NCBI RefSeq assembly: GCF_031082405.1
Contig: NZ_JAVHJU010000025.1
Location: 186,001-250,000 of the forward strand
DNA from: Amycolatopsis sp. A133
Lineage (GTDB): Bacteria > Actinomycetota > Actinomycetes > Mycobacteriales > Pseudonocardiaceae
Reading direction: 5' to 3'
Length of the DNA: 64,000 nucleotides
The first letter of the stretch is position 1, and each line of letters opens with the position of its first letter. Position numbers and translations under genes: made by a program. A model generated the notes under the pieces. That model did no database searches. It was not told where the DNA came from and saw nothing but the letters and a program-made list of their open reading frames with translations. Below, one piece after another: positions 17,364-25,645 of the stretch.

Positions 17364-17576
17364 GTGACCGGCGCGATACCGCGTCAACGCGAAACCGAAA
17401 CTTCCGAAGACGATTTCGCGAAACTGGGGCTCGGTGGCTCCCTGGTCCTCACCGGTCTGCTGGCCGCCGTCAAGATCGCGGAAACCGCCACGGGCGTGGT
17501 GCTGACCGCCACCGGGGTGCTGCCCGGTGCCACTTCCTCGAAGGAGCGGGCTCCGGCCTGGCCCGGCGGGGAATGA
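17364..17576 (+). CDS. small protein with a hydrophobic segment, unknown
   Basis: A 70-residue ORF starting at GTG 17364, with GGAGGG eight bases upstream. The N-terminal 22 residues are charged (RQRETETSEDDFAKL), residues about 24-53 are hydrophobic and Gly/Ala/Thr-rich (GGSLVLTGLLAAVKIAETAT), and the tail is short and polar. It has no cysteine. I do not recognise a family. It precedes the TPR gene by 44 bases, with a hairpin between them, so the pair may act together. Confidence 0.55.
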   Translation: MTGAIPRQRETETSEDDFAKLGLGGSLVLTGLLAAVKIAETATGVVLTATGVLPGATSSKERAPAWPGGE

Positions 17577-17578
17577 GC

Positions 17579-17601
17579 AGAGCTGCCCGATCGGCAGCTC
17601 T
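17579..17601 (+). other. hairpin between the small ORF and the TPR gene
   Basis: Perfect 9-base stem AGAGCTGCC / GGCAGCTCT with loop CGATC, three bases after the small ORF stop and just before the GGAGG of the next gene. No T-run follows, so it may be a weak terminator, an mRNA stabiliser or a translational control element. Confidence 0.6.
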
Positions 17602-17620
17602 CTACGGACGGAGGGCTGCC

Positions 17621-18583
17621 ATGACCGGCAGTGACGGACGGGACGAACGGCAGGGCACGCGCGTGGGCCTCGCCGACGTGCGGCAGCTCGAAGACGGCAT
17701 TGCGGAGCTCAGGGCCCTGGACTACCGCTACGGCGGCGGCTCGTGCCGGGTGGCCGTCGAGGCGAGGCTGCCGGCCGCCGTGGCCTTGCTGGACGGCGTG
17801 GCGAAGACGGTCGTTCTGGCGAGGCTGTACACCGCTGTCGCCGACTTGTACAACCTGGCCGGCTGGACGAACTTCGACCAGGACCGCCCGGTCGCCGCGC
17901 TGGAGGGGTTCGCGCGAGCGCTCGAGCTGGCCATCGAGGCGGGCAATGACGACCTCCAGGCCAACATCCGGTACCGCGTCGGGCGGTTGCACCTGCACTA
18001 CGGCGCGGTCGACGCGGCGCTGGTGGAGTTCGCCCGGGGCCGGGAGGCGGCGTTGGCGGCGCACTCCAAGCTTGCGCAGGCGATCCTGTCGGCCAACCAG
18101 GCGTGGGCGCACGCCAAGAAGGCCGACGTCACCGGCGCGCTGACCTACCTGCGTCGCGCCCGGCAGGAATTCGCGGAGGCCGAGGGGAGCGAACGGGCGC
18201 CGTGGGCGGCGTTCTTCGGGGCTACCGACATGGCGGCGATGGTCGGAACGGTGCACGGTGAATTGGCGCAGATGGTCGACATCCGCCACGGCCGGGGCGG
18301 CATTCCGGCCCTCGTCGAGGCGATCGGAGGCTATCCGCTGGGCATGACGCGCAGCCGTTCGCTGACCTTGATCTGGTTGGCCACCGTGCACGCGCTGAAC
18401 GGCGATCTCGACGTCGCCACCACGGTCGGCGAGGAGGCGGTCGAGCTGGCCTGGGCGCTGCGGTCGCCGCGGGTGCGGCAGCGGCTGCACTCGCTGTCGG
18501 CGGCCGCCCGCCGGTTCTCCGGCAATGCGGACGCGCAGGAGATCGTCGACCGCATCGACGATCTCGGACAATCCGGACGATAA
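17621..18583 (+). CDS. TPR-repeat protein resembling the C-terminal half of XRE-TPR regulators
   Basis: A 320-residue, mostly helical protein without a DNA-binding domain. The stretch RALDYRYGGGSCRVAVEARL, then YNLAGWTNFDQDRPVAALEG and RYRVGRLHLHYGAVDAALVEF, resembles the TPR half of actinobacterial XRE-TPR regulators of the NsdA kind, which begin with a helix-turn-helix that is absent here. ATG at 17621 is supported by GGAGG at 17609-17613. It probably binds a peptide or protein partner in the cytosol. It may have been separated from its HTH, or may be a regulator partner acting on another protein. Assignment to a named family is inference. Confidence 0.75.
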   Translation: MTGSDGRDERQGTRVGLADVRQLEDGIAELRALDYRYGGGSCRVAVEARLPAAVALLDGVAKTVVLARLYTAVADLYNLAGWTNFDQDRPVAALEGFARALELAIEAGNDDLQANIRYRVGRLHLHYGAVDAALVEFARGREAALAAHSKLAQAILSANQAWAHAKKADVTGALTYLRRARQEFAEAEGSERAPWAAFFGATDMAAMVGTVHGELAQMVDIRHGRGGIPALVEAIGGYPLGMTRSRSLTLIWLATVHALNGDLDVATTVGEEAVELAWALRSPRVRQRLHSLSAAARRFSGNADAQEIVDRIDDLGQSGR

Positions 18584-18749
18584 TCGAATGATCAGCCAAA
18601 GGTAAACCGCGCGGAAAATGAAAATGGGATCCGTCGAACCTCAGCCAAAAGTAGGTTCCTCGACGTGATCGCGGCTTCTTATGCTTCTCGGCAACCTGCG
18701 GCGAGCATTTCGCGCAGGCCCGGTCCCCACCGCCGAGAGGAAATTCCCC

Positions 18750-20399
18750 ATGCGCTTGCGCAAGCTCGTCGCGGCCGCTGTGCCGCTGCCGGCGTTGCTC
18801 GGCCTCGCCGTGGCCGTTCCGGCCGCCGCGGCGCCGGAACCCCTGGTCACGCTGGCCGGCAACGCCGCGCCGTTGGTCAACAGCGCCCGCACCGGCGACG
18901 TCGCGGCCGACCGGCCGATCACCGCCGCGCTCTCGCTGAAACTGCACAACCAGCAGGCGCTGGAAAAGTTCCTCGCCGACGTGCAAAACCCCGCTTCGCC
19001 GCAATACCACCGGTTTCTGACCCCGGCGCAGTTCAATGCCAGGTTCGGTCCGACCCAGGCCGACGTCGACAAGGCCGTCTCATTTCTCGGGAAAGCGGGG
19101 GCGACCGGGATCGAGGTTTCCGGGAACCGCCAGTCCGTCACGTTCACCGGCTCGGCGGCGCAGCTGGAAGCGGCGTTCCGCACTCCGATCGGCACCTACC
19201 ACGACCGGGTTTCCGGACGGGACTTCTTCGCCAACGACGCCGTGCCGGCCGTGCCCGCGAGCGTCTCGGACGTCGTGGGCGGCGTCGTCGGCCTCGACAA
19301 CCACGCGGTGCGCACGCACGCGTCGAAGCCGCTCGCCCAGCCCAACGTCGTCAAGTCCGTCACCCCGCCGGTGCTCAAGACCGCCTACGGCACCAGTGGC
19401 CTGTCGGCGACCGGCCGCGGCGTGAACGTCGGTTTTGTCGAGTTCGACGGCTACCAGAAGTCCAACATCACCAAGTACGACAGCACCTACGGCCTTTCCG
19501 CGGGTTCGGTGACGACGGTCGGCGTAAGCGGCGCGAACTACGACTCGTCACCGGGCGACGGTCAGATCGAGGTCGAGCTCGACATCGAGGTCGTGCACGC
19601 GCTGGCCGCGGCGGCCAACGACTACGTCTACGAAGCGCCGAACTCGAGCGCGGGCGAACTGGCGATGTACCAGAAGATCGCGTCCGACGCGACGGTCGAC
19701 GTCGTTTCGATCTCCTGGGGCGCTTGCGAAGCCGCCGAAGGGTCGAGCGCGGCGAAGAGCGTGAGCAGCGCGATCGCGACCGGCACCGCGGAGGGCATTT
19801 CGTACTTCGCGGCGGCGGGCGACGACGGCACGACCGACTGCTACCGCCAGACCGGTTCGACGGCGAGGGGCGTCGACTTCCCGGCGTCGAGCCCGAACGT
19901 GACGGGCGTCGGCGGCACGAAGCTGAGCGTCACGTCGACGAACGGCTACAGCAGCGAAGCGACGTGGAACGACGGCAGCAGCGGCGGTTCGACCGGCGGC
20001 GGGATCTCGACGGTGTTCACGGCGCCGTCGTGGCAGTCCTCCCAGAGCACGACGTACCGCAAGGTGCCGGACGTTTCGGCGGACGCGTCCCCGACGTCGG
20101 GCTACTACATCTACACGGCGGGCAGCTGGGGCACGGTCGGCGGCACGTCGGGCGCGGCCCCGCTGTGGGCGGCGTTCGCGACGCTGCAGAACCAGGTGCA
20201 CGGCGGCGGTCTGGGCAACCTGAACCCGAAGTTCTACTCGATCGGCAACGGGTCCTCGTACGGCACGGGCTTCCACGACGTGACGACGGGCAACAACACC
20301 CTCCACGGCACAACGGGTTTCAGCGCGGGGACGGGATACGACCAGGTGACGGGCTGGGGGTCCTTCAAGGGCACCGGGCTGTCGGGCTTGATCGGCTGA
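18750..20399 (+). CDS. secreted S53 family serine-carboxyl peptidase (sedolisin)
   Basis: Secreted acid protease, 549-residue precursor. The signal peptide is about residues 1-28 (MRLRKLVAAAVPLPALLGLA, then VAVPAAAA). A pro-kumamolisin activation domain (about 40-190) includes NPASPQYHRFLTPAQFNARF. The catalytic domain has the Glu-Asp pair in IEVELDIE (E274, D278), the oxyanion Asp in AAAGDDG and nucleophile S467 in GGTSGAAPLW. The C-terminal calcium site is HDVTTGNN with GYDQVTGWGS. The ATG at 18750 has GAGAGGA eight bases upstream; the frame opens at 18681. A strong terminator follows, so it is monocistronic. Confidence 0.95.
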   Translation: MRLRKLVAAAVPLPALLGLAVAVPAAAAPEPLVTLAGNAAPLVNSARTGDVAADRPITAALSLKLHNQQALEKFLADVQNPASPQYHRFLTPAQFNARFGPTQADVDKAVSFLGKAGATGIEVSGNRQSVTFTGSAAQLEAAFRTPIGTYHDRVSGRDFFANDAVPAVPASVSDVVGGVVGLDNHAVRTHASKPLAQPNVVKSVTPPVLKTAYGTSGLSATGRGVNVGFVEFDGYQKSNITKYDSTYGLSAGSVTTVGVSGANYDSSPGDGQIEVELDIEVVHALAAAANDYVYEAPNSSAGELAMYQKIASDATVDVVSISWGACEAAEGSSAAKSVSSAIATGTAEGISYFAAAGDDGTTDCYRQTGSTARGVDFPASSPNVTGVGGTKLSVTSTNGYSSEATWNDGSSGGSTGGGISTVFTAPSWQSSQSTTYRKVPDVSADASPTSGYYIYTAGSWGTVGGTSGAAPLWAAFATLQNQVHGGGLGNLNPKFYSIGNGSSYGTGFHDVTTGNNTLHGTTGFSAGTGYDQVTGWGSFKGTGLSGLIG

Positions 20400-20406
20400 G
20401 TGTGCG

Positions 20407-20446
20407 AACCGGGGCTGTCGCGCGTTTGCGACAGCCCCGGTTTCCC
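20407..20446 (+). terminator. terminator after the sedolisin gene
   Basis: Perfect 15-base stem (AACCGGGGCTGTCGC / GCGACAGCCCCGGTT) with loop GCGTTT, followed by TTCCCGTTT, eight bases past the stop codon. Confidence 0.9.
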
Positions 20447-20466
20447 GTTTCTGTCGGTGGCCGATG

Positions 20467-20477
20467 ACACAATGTGT
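20467..20477 (+). promoter_or_regulatory. ACACA-A-TGTGT palindrome at the XRE gene start
   Basis: Small perfect inverted repeat directly before the start codon at 20480. There is no ribosome-binding site, so the mRNA may be leaderless with CACAAT acting as a weak -10. It may also be an autoregulatory operator. Confidence 0.4.
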
Positions 20478-20479
20478 GC

Positions 20480-21331
20480 ATGGCAACACTGATAGCGACG
20501 CCAAGGTCTCGCGCGCTGGGCTTCGGCCTCCGGACGGCGAGGGAGGCGCGGAACCTCGGCATGCGCGAACTCGCGCGGATGGCGAAGGTAGCGGCGCAGA
20601 GCCTCTCGCATTGGGAGAGCGGCACTCGCGTGCCCAAGACCGAGCAGGTCGCGCTGCTGCTCGGAGCGATGCGGGTGGATCCGGTGGAGCGGAAGCGGTT
20701 GCTGGAGCTGGCGAGCAACGCCCGCGAACCCAACTGGCTCGAGCACAGCATTCCCGGGATCTCGCCGAGGCTTTCGGCCTTCATCGAGTACGAGCGCACG
20801 GCCTCGGCGATCTTCGCCTGGGAGCCGCTGGTGATCCCCGGGCTGCTGCAGACCCCGGACTACGCTTGGGCGATCCTCGGTACCGGTGGTCGGCGGCGGG
20901 CGGAGGAGGAGTTGCGCCTGAGGTTGAAGGTTCGCTTGCTGCGGCAGGAGGTGCTGACCGGCCGCGACCCGTCTCCCTACACCGTGTTCCTCGCCGAGCC
21001 CGTCATCCGGCAGCGGCTCGGCGGCCGCGAGATCATGCTTCCGCAGCTGAGGTACCTCGCCGAGTTGGCCGAGCGGCGGAACATCAGCCTGCGGGTGCTG
21101 CCGGAGAGCGAGGAGTTCCACCCCGGTCTCAACGGTTCCTTCGTCATCTTCGACTACGCCGACCTGCCCCCTATCGTCTTTCTGGAGCAGTACCGGGGCA
21201 GTGCTTACCTCTACGATGAGCAGCAGGTGGCCGACTACCGCGCGGCCCAGCGGGCGATGGCGGCACTGGCCCTGAGTGAGCAGGCATCCTGCGCGCTCAT
21301 CCGGGAGGTGATCGCCGACTTGGAGGCGTGA
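20480..21331 (+). CDS. XRE-family regulator with DUF5753 domain
   Basis: A 283-residue DNA-binding protein of the very common actinobacterial HTH_31/DUF5753 class (BldB/WhiJ-partner type). The N-terminal HTH is at about residues 12-70: LRTAREARNLGMRELARMAK, then QSLSHWESGTRVPK. DUF5753 follows from about 95, with FAWEPLVIPGLLQTPDYAWA, YTVFLAEPVIRQRLGG and GLNGSFVIFDY. Such proteins act with a small DUF397 protein, which is encoded by the next gene with a one-base stop-start overlap. ATG at 20480 is preferred to the GTG at 20474. Confidence 0.93.
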   Translation: MATLIATPRSRALGFGLRTAREARNLGMRELARMAKVAAQSLSHWESGTRVPKTEQVALLLGAMRVDPVERKRLLELASNAREPNWLEHSIPGISPRLSAFIEYERTASAIFAWEPLVIPGLLQTPDYAWAILGTGGRRRAEEELRLRLKVRLLRQEVLTGRDPSPYTVFLAEPVIRQRLGGREIMLPQLRYLAELAERRNISLRVLPESEEFHPGLNGSFVIFDYADLPPIVFLEQYRGSAYLYDEQQVADYRAAQRAMAALALSEQASCALIREVIADLEA

Positions 21332-21489
21332 TGTGGCGTAAATCGAGCTACAGCGGAAGCGAAGAGAACTGTGTCGAGGTGCAGCTCGGGCCGGTGTCAC
21401 AGATCCGCGACACCAAGGACCGGACCGGGGGCACGCTCACCGTCGATTCGGCCGCTTGGGGGGCTTTCCTTCGCATGGCTAAGCGTTAA
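21331..21489 (+). CDS. DUF397 protein, partner of the XRE-DUF5753 regulator
   Basis: A 52-residue protein opening MWRKSSYSGSEENCVEVQLG, then VSQIRDTKDRTGGTLTVDSA and an ending AWGAFLRMAKR. This is a complete DUF397 domain with the hallmark W-x-KSSYS-(x)n-NCVEV and RDTKD motifs. Start overlaps the regulator stop codon (TGATG), implying translational coupling. In Streptomyces such pairs (WhiJ-like, BldB-like) influence development and antibiotic production; the small protein may act as an antagonist or co-factor. Confidence 0.95.
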   Translation: MWRKSSYSGSEENCVEVQLGPVSQIRDTKDRTGGTLTVDSAAWGAFLRMAKR

Positions 21490-21498
21490 CCTGTCCGC

Positions 21499-23085
21499 AT
21501 GATCAAGCGCACGGTGCTGGACGCCACCCGCGAACTCCTCCGCGAACTCGGCCTCACCACGGTGTTCGGCAACCCCGGCACCACCGAGGTGCCGTTCCTC
21601 ACCGACTGGCCCGACGACTTCGACTACGTCTTGGGGCTGCAGGAATCCGCCGTGGTGGCGATGGCCGACGCCTACGCCCAGGCCACCCGCCAAGCCGTGC
21701 TCGTCAACCTGCACTCCGCCGGCGGGGTCGGGCACGGGCTCGGCAGTCTCTTCACGGCCTACCGCAACCGGACGCCGATGATCGTCGTCGCCGGGCAGCA
21801 GATCCGGTCGCTCATCCCGCACGAGCCCTTCCTCGGGGCCGTGGAAGCGCCCGAATTCCCGAAGCCGTACGTGAAGTGGTCGATCGAGCCCGCCTCCGCC
21901 GAAGACGTCCCGGCCGCGCTGGCCCGGGCCTACCACGTCGCCACGCAGGCGCCGTCCGGTCCGGTTTTTGTGTCCGTGCCGGCCGACGACTGGTCCGTCA
22001 CCACCGAACGGCCCATCGTCTCCCGGCCCCGGATCCGGGGCTATGCGCCGGATCCCGAGGCCGTCGACGAGCTCAACGCCGCGCTCGAAGCGGCCGAACG
22101 GCCGGCGCTCGTCGTCGGGGGAGCCGTGGACCAGGACGGGGCCGTCGTCGAAGCCGTCGCGCTCGCCGAACGGCTCAACGCCGCCGTGTGGGTCGCGCCG
22201 ATGTCCTACCGGTGCTCCTTCCCCGAGGACCACCCGCTGTTCCAAGGGTTCCTCGACCCCGAACGCGGCGCCGTCGCCGACGCGCTCGCGCGGCACGACC
22301 TCGTCGTCGTGCTCGGCGCGCCCGCCTTCACCTACCACGTCGACCGCGGGCGCGGGGAAGCTGCGCTGCCGCCGCTGTTCATCGTCAGCGACGACGAGCA
22401 GGTCCTCGCGCGCGCCTTCGAAGGCACCGGCATCCGGGCCACGCCGAAGCTGGGCATCCGCGCCCTGCTGAACGTCGCCGAGCGGAGCAGCCGGCCCGCG
22501 CCGGCGCCGCGGCAGCGTCCCGCGAAGCCGGCCGGCGACGCGCTGACCGGCGAACTCGTCTACTCGACGCTCGCGGATCTGTTGCCGGACAACGCCCTCG
22601 TCGTCGAGGAGGCACCCAGCCACCGCGGGGTCCTGCACGACCACCTGCCGATCACGGCCACCGACACGGGATTCCTGACGATGGCCAGCGGCACGCTCGG
22701 CTACGGCGTCCCCGGCGTGGTCGGCGCGGCGCTCGCCCGGCCGGACCGCAAGGTCGTCGGCGTGATCGGCGACGGCTCGAGCATGTACGGCATCCAGGCC
22801 CTCTGGACGGCGGCACGCGAAGAACTGCCGGTGACGTTCGTGATCCTCGACAACTCCGAGTACGCGGCGGTCCGCATCCTCGGCGACGCGATCGGCGGCG
22901 CGAAGCTGCCGGGCACCGAGCTGGGCGGCATCGGCTTCGCGGCGCTGGCGGAGAGCATGGGCTGCCACGGCGTGACGATCACCGAGCCGTCGGAGCTGGC
23001 GCCCGGCCTCACCGCGGCGCTGGCCGACCCCCGCCCGACGCTGGTGCACGTGCGGGTGGCCGCGTCGTCCAAGTCGCTGTACTGA
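21499..23085 (+). CDS. benzoylformate decarboxylase-like ThDP enzyme
   Basis: Thiamine-diphosphate enzyme of 528 residues, the exact length of Pseudomonas putida benzoylformate decarboxylase. The ThDP glutamate lies in LQESAVVAMADAYAQ (E49), the ThDP/Mg motif is GDGSSMYGIQALWTA through ILDN, and active-site histidines align at NLHSAGG (H72) and FTYHVDRG. The usual NPGSNE active-site loop reads NPGTTE, so the serine position is threonine. The likely reaction is non-oxidative decarboxylation of a 2-oxo acid; the substrate is uncertain. It starts ten bases after the DUF397 gene and ends at palindrome copy B. Confidence 0.87.
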   Translation: MIKRTVLDATRELLRELGLTTVFGNPGTTEVPFLTDWPDDFDYVLGLQESAVVAMADAYAQATRQAVLVNLHSAGGVGHGLGSLFTAYRNRTPMIVVAGQQIRSLIPHEPFLGAVEAPEFPKPYVKWSIEPASAEDVPAALARAYHVATQAPSGPVFVSVPADDWSVTTERPIVSRPRIRGYAPDPEAVDELNAALEAAERPALVVGGAVDQDGAVVEAVALAERLNAAVWVAPMSYRCSFPEDHPLFQGFLDPERGAVADALARHDLVVVLGAPAFTYHVDRGRGEAALPPLFIVSDDEQVLARAFEGTGIRATPKLGIRALLNVAERSSRPAPAPRQRPAKPAGDALTGELVYSTLADLLPDNALVVEEAPSHRGVLHDHLPITATDTGFLTMASGTLGYGVPGVVGAALARPDRKVVGVIGDGSSMYGIQALWTAAREELPVTFVILDNSEYAAVRILGDAIGGAKLPGTELGGIGFAALAESMGCHGVTITEPSELAPGLTAALADPRPTLVHVRVAASSKSLY

Positions 23086-23089
23086 CGGC

Positions 23090-23133
23090 TCGTGAGTGGT
23101 AAGGCGGGTTCTAACCCGCTTTACCACTCACGA
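23090..23133. repeat. 44-bp near-perfect palindrome, copy B
   Basis: Arms of 21 bases starting TCGTGAGTGG pair at 20 of 21 positions around a CT centre. It lies between the convergent decarboxylase and ABC-ATPase genes and probably terminates both. It is the same element as 1941-1984, with the same following CAAGCCG. Confidence 0.88.
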
Positions 23134-23150
23134 CAAGCCGCGGCAGAGGG

Positions 23151-24017
23151 CTAACGCTGGCTGTGGGTCTTGGTCTCCGTCATGTTCGGTGCCCGCTCGG
23201 CCAGCTCCCACTCGGCGGCGTCGGACGCGGCCGTGGCGGCCTCCGCCGGGGTGCCGCCGTGCAGCAGCCGCGCCACTTCGCCGCGCAGGGTCACGAACTC
23301 CGCCGACTCGCGGGTCGTGATCTGGTCCCGCGAAGCGGGCAGGCCCACCGGCAGGTCCGCCACGATCGACGCCGGCGACTTCGACAGCACCAGCACCCGG
23401 TCGGACAGGTAGACGCTCTCGTCGATGTCGTGGGTGACGACCAGGACCGTGCTGCCCTGCTCGCGCTGCACGCGCCGGGTCAGGTCCTCGAGCTCGAAGC
23501 GCGTCTGGGCGTCGACCGAGGCGAACGGCTCGTCCATCAGCAGCAGCGCCGGGCGGCTGGCCAGCGCGCGGGCGATCGACACCCGCTGCTGCATGCCGCC
23601 GGAGAGCTGCCACGGGTACTTGCCGCCGACGTCGGACAAACCGACGTGCTCCAGCGCCTCGGCGGCCCGTGCCCGCCGCTCGGACTTCGAGATCGGCCGC
23701 CACCGCAGCGGGAACTCGACGTTCTTCTGCACCGACAGCCAGGGGAAGAGCGACCGGCTGTAGTCCTGGAACACGACGGCCAGGTCGTCCGGCACGCCGG
23801 AGACGCGGTCGCCGTGCAGGCTGACCGTGCCGCCGGTCGGCGGGGTCAGCCCGGCGATGCAGCGCAGCAGCGTCGACTTCCCGCAGCCCGACGGGCCGAC
23901 GATGCTGGCCAGCTGACCGGTCTCGACGGTGAACGAAAGGTTGTTCACCGCGGTGTGCGCCTTGGCGCCGGTGCCGTAGGTGTGGCTGAGGCCGGACACT
24001 TCGAGCATGGTGGACAT
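23151..24017 (-). CDS. ABC transporter ATP-binding protein, NitT/TauT type
   Basis: Cytoplasmic ATPase energising the importer encoded upstream. 288 residues. Walker A GPSGCGKST, Q-loop VFQDYSRSLFPW, signature LSGGMQQRVSIARAL, Walker B ALLLMDEP, then FASVDAQTR and switch His VVTHDIDES. This is the SsuB/TauB/NrtD subclass, with a C-terminal extension of about 30 residues rich in Ala/Glu. ATG at 24015-24017 has AAAGG eight bases upstream. It is the last gene of the binding protein-permease-permease-ATPase operon, 20 bases after the second permease. Confidence 0.93.
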   Translation of the reverse strand: MSTMLEVSGLSHTYGTGAKAHTAVNNLSFTVETGQLASIVGPSGCGKSTLLRCIAGLTPPTGGTVSLHGDRVSGVPDDLAVVFQDYSRSLFPWLSVQKNVEFPLRWRPISKSERRARAAEALEHVGLSDVGGKYPWQLSGGMQQRVSIARALASRPALLLMDEPFASVDAQTRFELEDLTRRVQREQGSTVLVVTHDIDESVYLSDRVLVLSKSPASIVADLPVGLPASRDQITTRESAEFVTLRGEVARLLHGGTPAEAATAASDAAEWELAERAPNMTETKTHSQR

Positions 24018-24037
24018 GGGAGAGGCCTTTCGCAGCG

Positions 24038-24871
24038 TCAGTCGCGGCCGAGGCGGGCCGGCTGCCAGGCCAGCACCCGCCGCTCCGCGGCCAGGAAGAT
24101 CGTGTTGAAGACGTAGCCGAGGATGCCCAGCAGCACCAGCCACGACCACATGGTCGGGAATTCGAAGTCCTGCTGGGCGTTCAGCAGCGACCGGCCGATG
24201 CCGTTGTAGGCGCCGACCAATTCGGACACGACCATGAGCAGCAGCGAGATCGACAGGCTCACCCGCATCCCGGCGAAGATCTTCGGCGCCGCCGCCGGCA
24301 GCACCACCATGCCGACCCAGTACCGCTTGGGGGTGCGGATCGAGCGCGCCGTCTCCACCTTGACCTGGTCGACCGAGCGGACGCCGTCGACGGTGTTGAG
24401 CAGCACCGGCCACACCGCGCCGAAGATGATCGACCCGATCTGCATGCCCGAGCTCAGTCCGAACAGCACCGCGAACACCGGGATCAGCGTGGGCGGCGGG
24501 ATCGAGCGGAAGAACGCGAACAGCGGGCCGACGTAGTCCATCGCCGTCGCTGACCGGCCGAGCAGCACGCCGAGGACGATGCCGACGACCGCGGCCAGCG
24601 CCCAGCCGCCGAGCGTCCGGCCGAGGCTGGGGAACACGTTGTCGAACACCGCGTCGGTGAGGAACAGGTGCGACGCGGGCCCGGTGAACCACAGCTTGGC
24701 GGCGGTGGTCGCGATCTCCGACGGCGGGGGGAAGAACTTGCTGCCACCGGCGCGGGCGGCGAACTCCCAGCCCACCACGAGGATCGCGAACAGCAGCCAG
24801 TTGCGCAGGACCGAGGCGGCACCGCGCGCGGCGCGCCGGCCCACCCGGCCCGAAAGGGTCGCCGCGGTCAC
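24038..24871 (-). CDS. ABC transporter permease, NitT/TauT type (second)
   Basis: Integral membrane subunit, 277 residues, with about six helices and the BPD_transp_1 EAA-type loop ETARSIRTPKRYWVGMVVLP followed by AAAPKIFAGMRVS. Starts at GTG 24869-24871, whose GTGA overlaps the stop of the first permease, so the two are translationally coupled. Together they form the heteromeric channel for the binding protein at 25646. Confidence 0.92.
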   Translation of the reverse strand: MTAATLSGRVGRRAARGAASVLRNWLLFAILVVGWEFAARAGGSKFFPPPSEIATTAAKLWFTGPASHLFLTDAVFDNVFPSLGRTLGGWALAAVVGIVLGVLLGRSATAMDYVGPLFAFFRSIPPPTLIPVFAVLFGLSSGMQIGSIIFGAVWPVLLNTVDGVRSVDQVKVETARSIRTPKRYWVGMVVLPAAAPKIFAGMRVSLSISLLLMVVSELVGAYNGIGRSLLNAQQDFEFPTMWSWLVLLGILGYVFNTIFLAAERRVLAWQPARLGRD

Positions 24872-25638
24872 GCGATCGCCTCCCGGTCCACTGTGCTCCA
24901 CCGGAACAGCCGCTTGCCGAGCTGCTCGAGCCCCTCGTTGATCAGGTAGCCCAGTGCCCCGGCGACCACCGTGCCGGCCAGGACCAGGTCGAACCGGATC
25001 GAACCGGTGCTGGCGACGATGATGAAGCTGCCGAGACCGAGCTGGGAACCGGCCAGGAACTCGACGCTGACGACGGCGATCAGCGCGATGGTCGCCGACA
25101 GCCGGACGCCGGTGAAGACGAAGGGCGCGGTCTGCGGCAGCGCGACCGAAGACAGGATGCGGAACCGGCTGGTCCCGCACGCACGGGCGGTCTCCATCAG
25201 CACCGGGTCGATCTCGCTCATGCCGTAGATCGTGTTGAACATGATCGGCCACAGCGAGGCGTAGACGGCGAGGGTGATCTTCGCGTCGGGGCCGGAGCCG
25301 ATCACCAGCAGCACCAGCGGAACCAGCGCGGTGACCGGGATCGGCCGGAGGAACTCCACGATCGCGGCGGTGGCCGAGCGCAGGGCCGGGACACTGCCGA
25401 GCAGGAGGCCGGCGGGGACGCCGATCGCGATCGCGACGACGATGGCGATCAGCCAGGCGAGCATGGTCGCGACGATGTCCCGGATGAACTCGGGGTCGCC
25501 CAGCAGGTCCCCGACGGTGACCAGGACGACGCTCGGCGGCGGGGTGAACGTCTTACTGACCAGGCCGACCTGGACGACGACCTCCCAGAACAGGAGGAAG
25601 CCGACCAGACCGGCCAGGCCTCGAAGCAGTTTCTTCAC
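24868..25638 (-). CDS. ABC transporter permease, NitT/TauT type (first)
   Basis: Integral membrane subunit, 256 residues, with helices starting at about 7-27 and 57-80. The EAA loop is ETARACGTSRFRILSSVALP followed by QTAPFVFTGVRLS. GTG at 25636-25638 is the start, seven bases after the binding-protein stop codon. The SsuC/TauC family is clear; the substrate cannot be told from the permease. Confidence 0.92.
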   Translation of the reverse strand: MKKLLRGLAGLVGFLLFWEVVVQVGLVSKTFTPPPSVVLVTVGDLLGDPEFIRDIVATMLAWLIAIVVAIAIGVPAGLLLGSVPALRSATAAIVEFLRPIPVTALVPLVLLVIGSGPDAKITLAVYASLWPIMFNTIYGMSEIDPVLMETARACGTSRFRILSSVALPQTAPFVFTGVRLSATIALIAVVSVEFLAGSQLGLGSFIIVASTGSIRFDLVLAGTVVAGALGYLINEGLEQLGKRLFRWSTVDREAIA

Positions 25639-25645
25639 GTTGACG

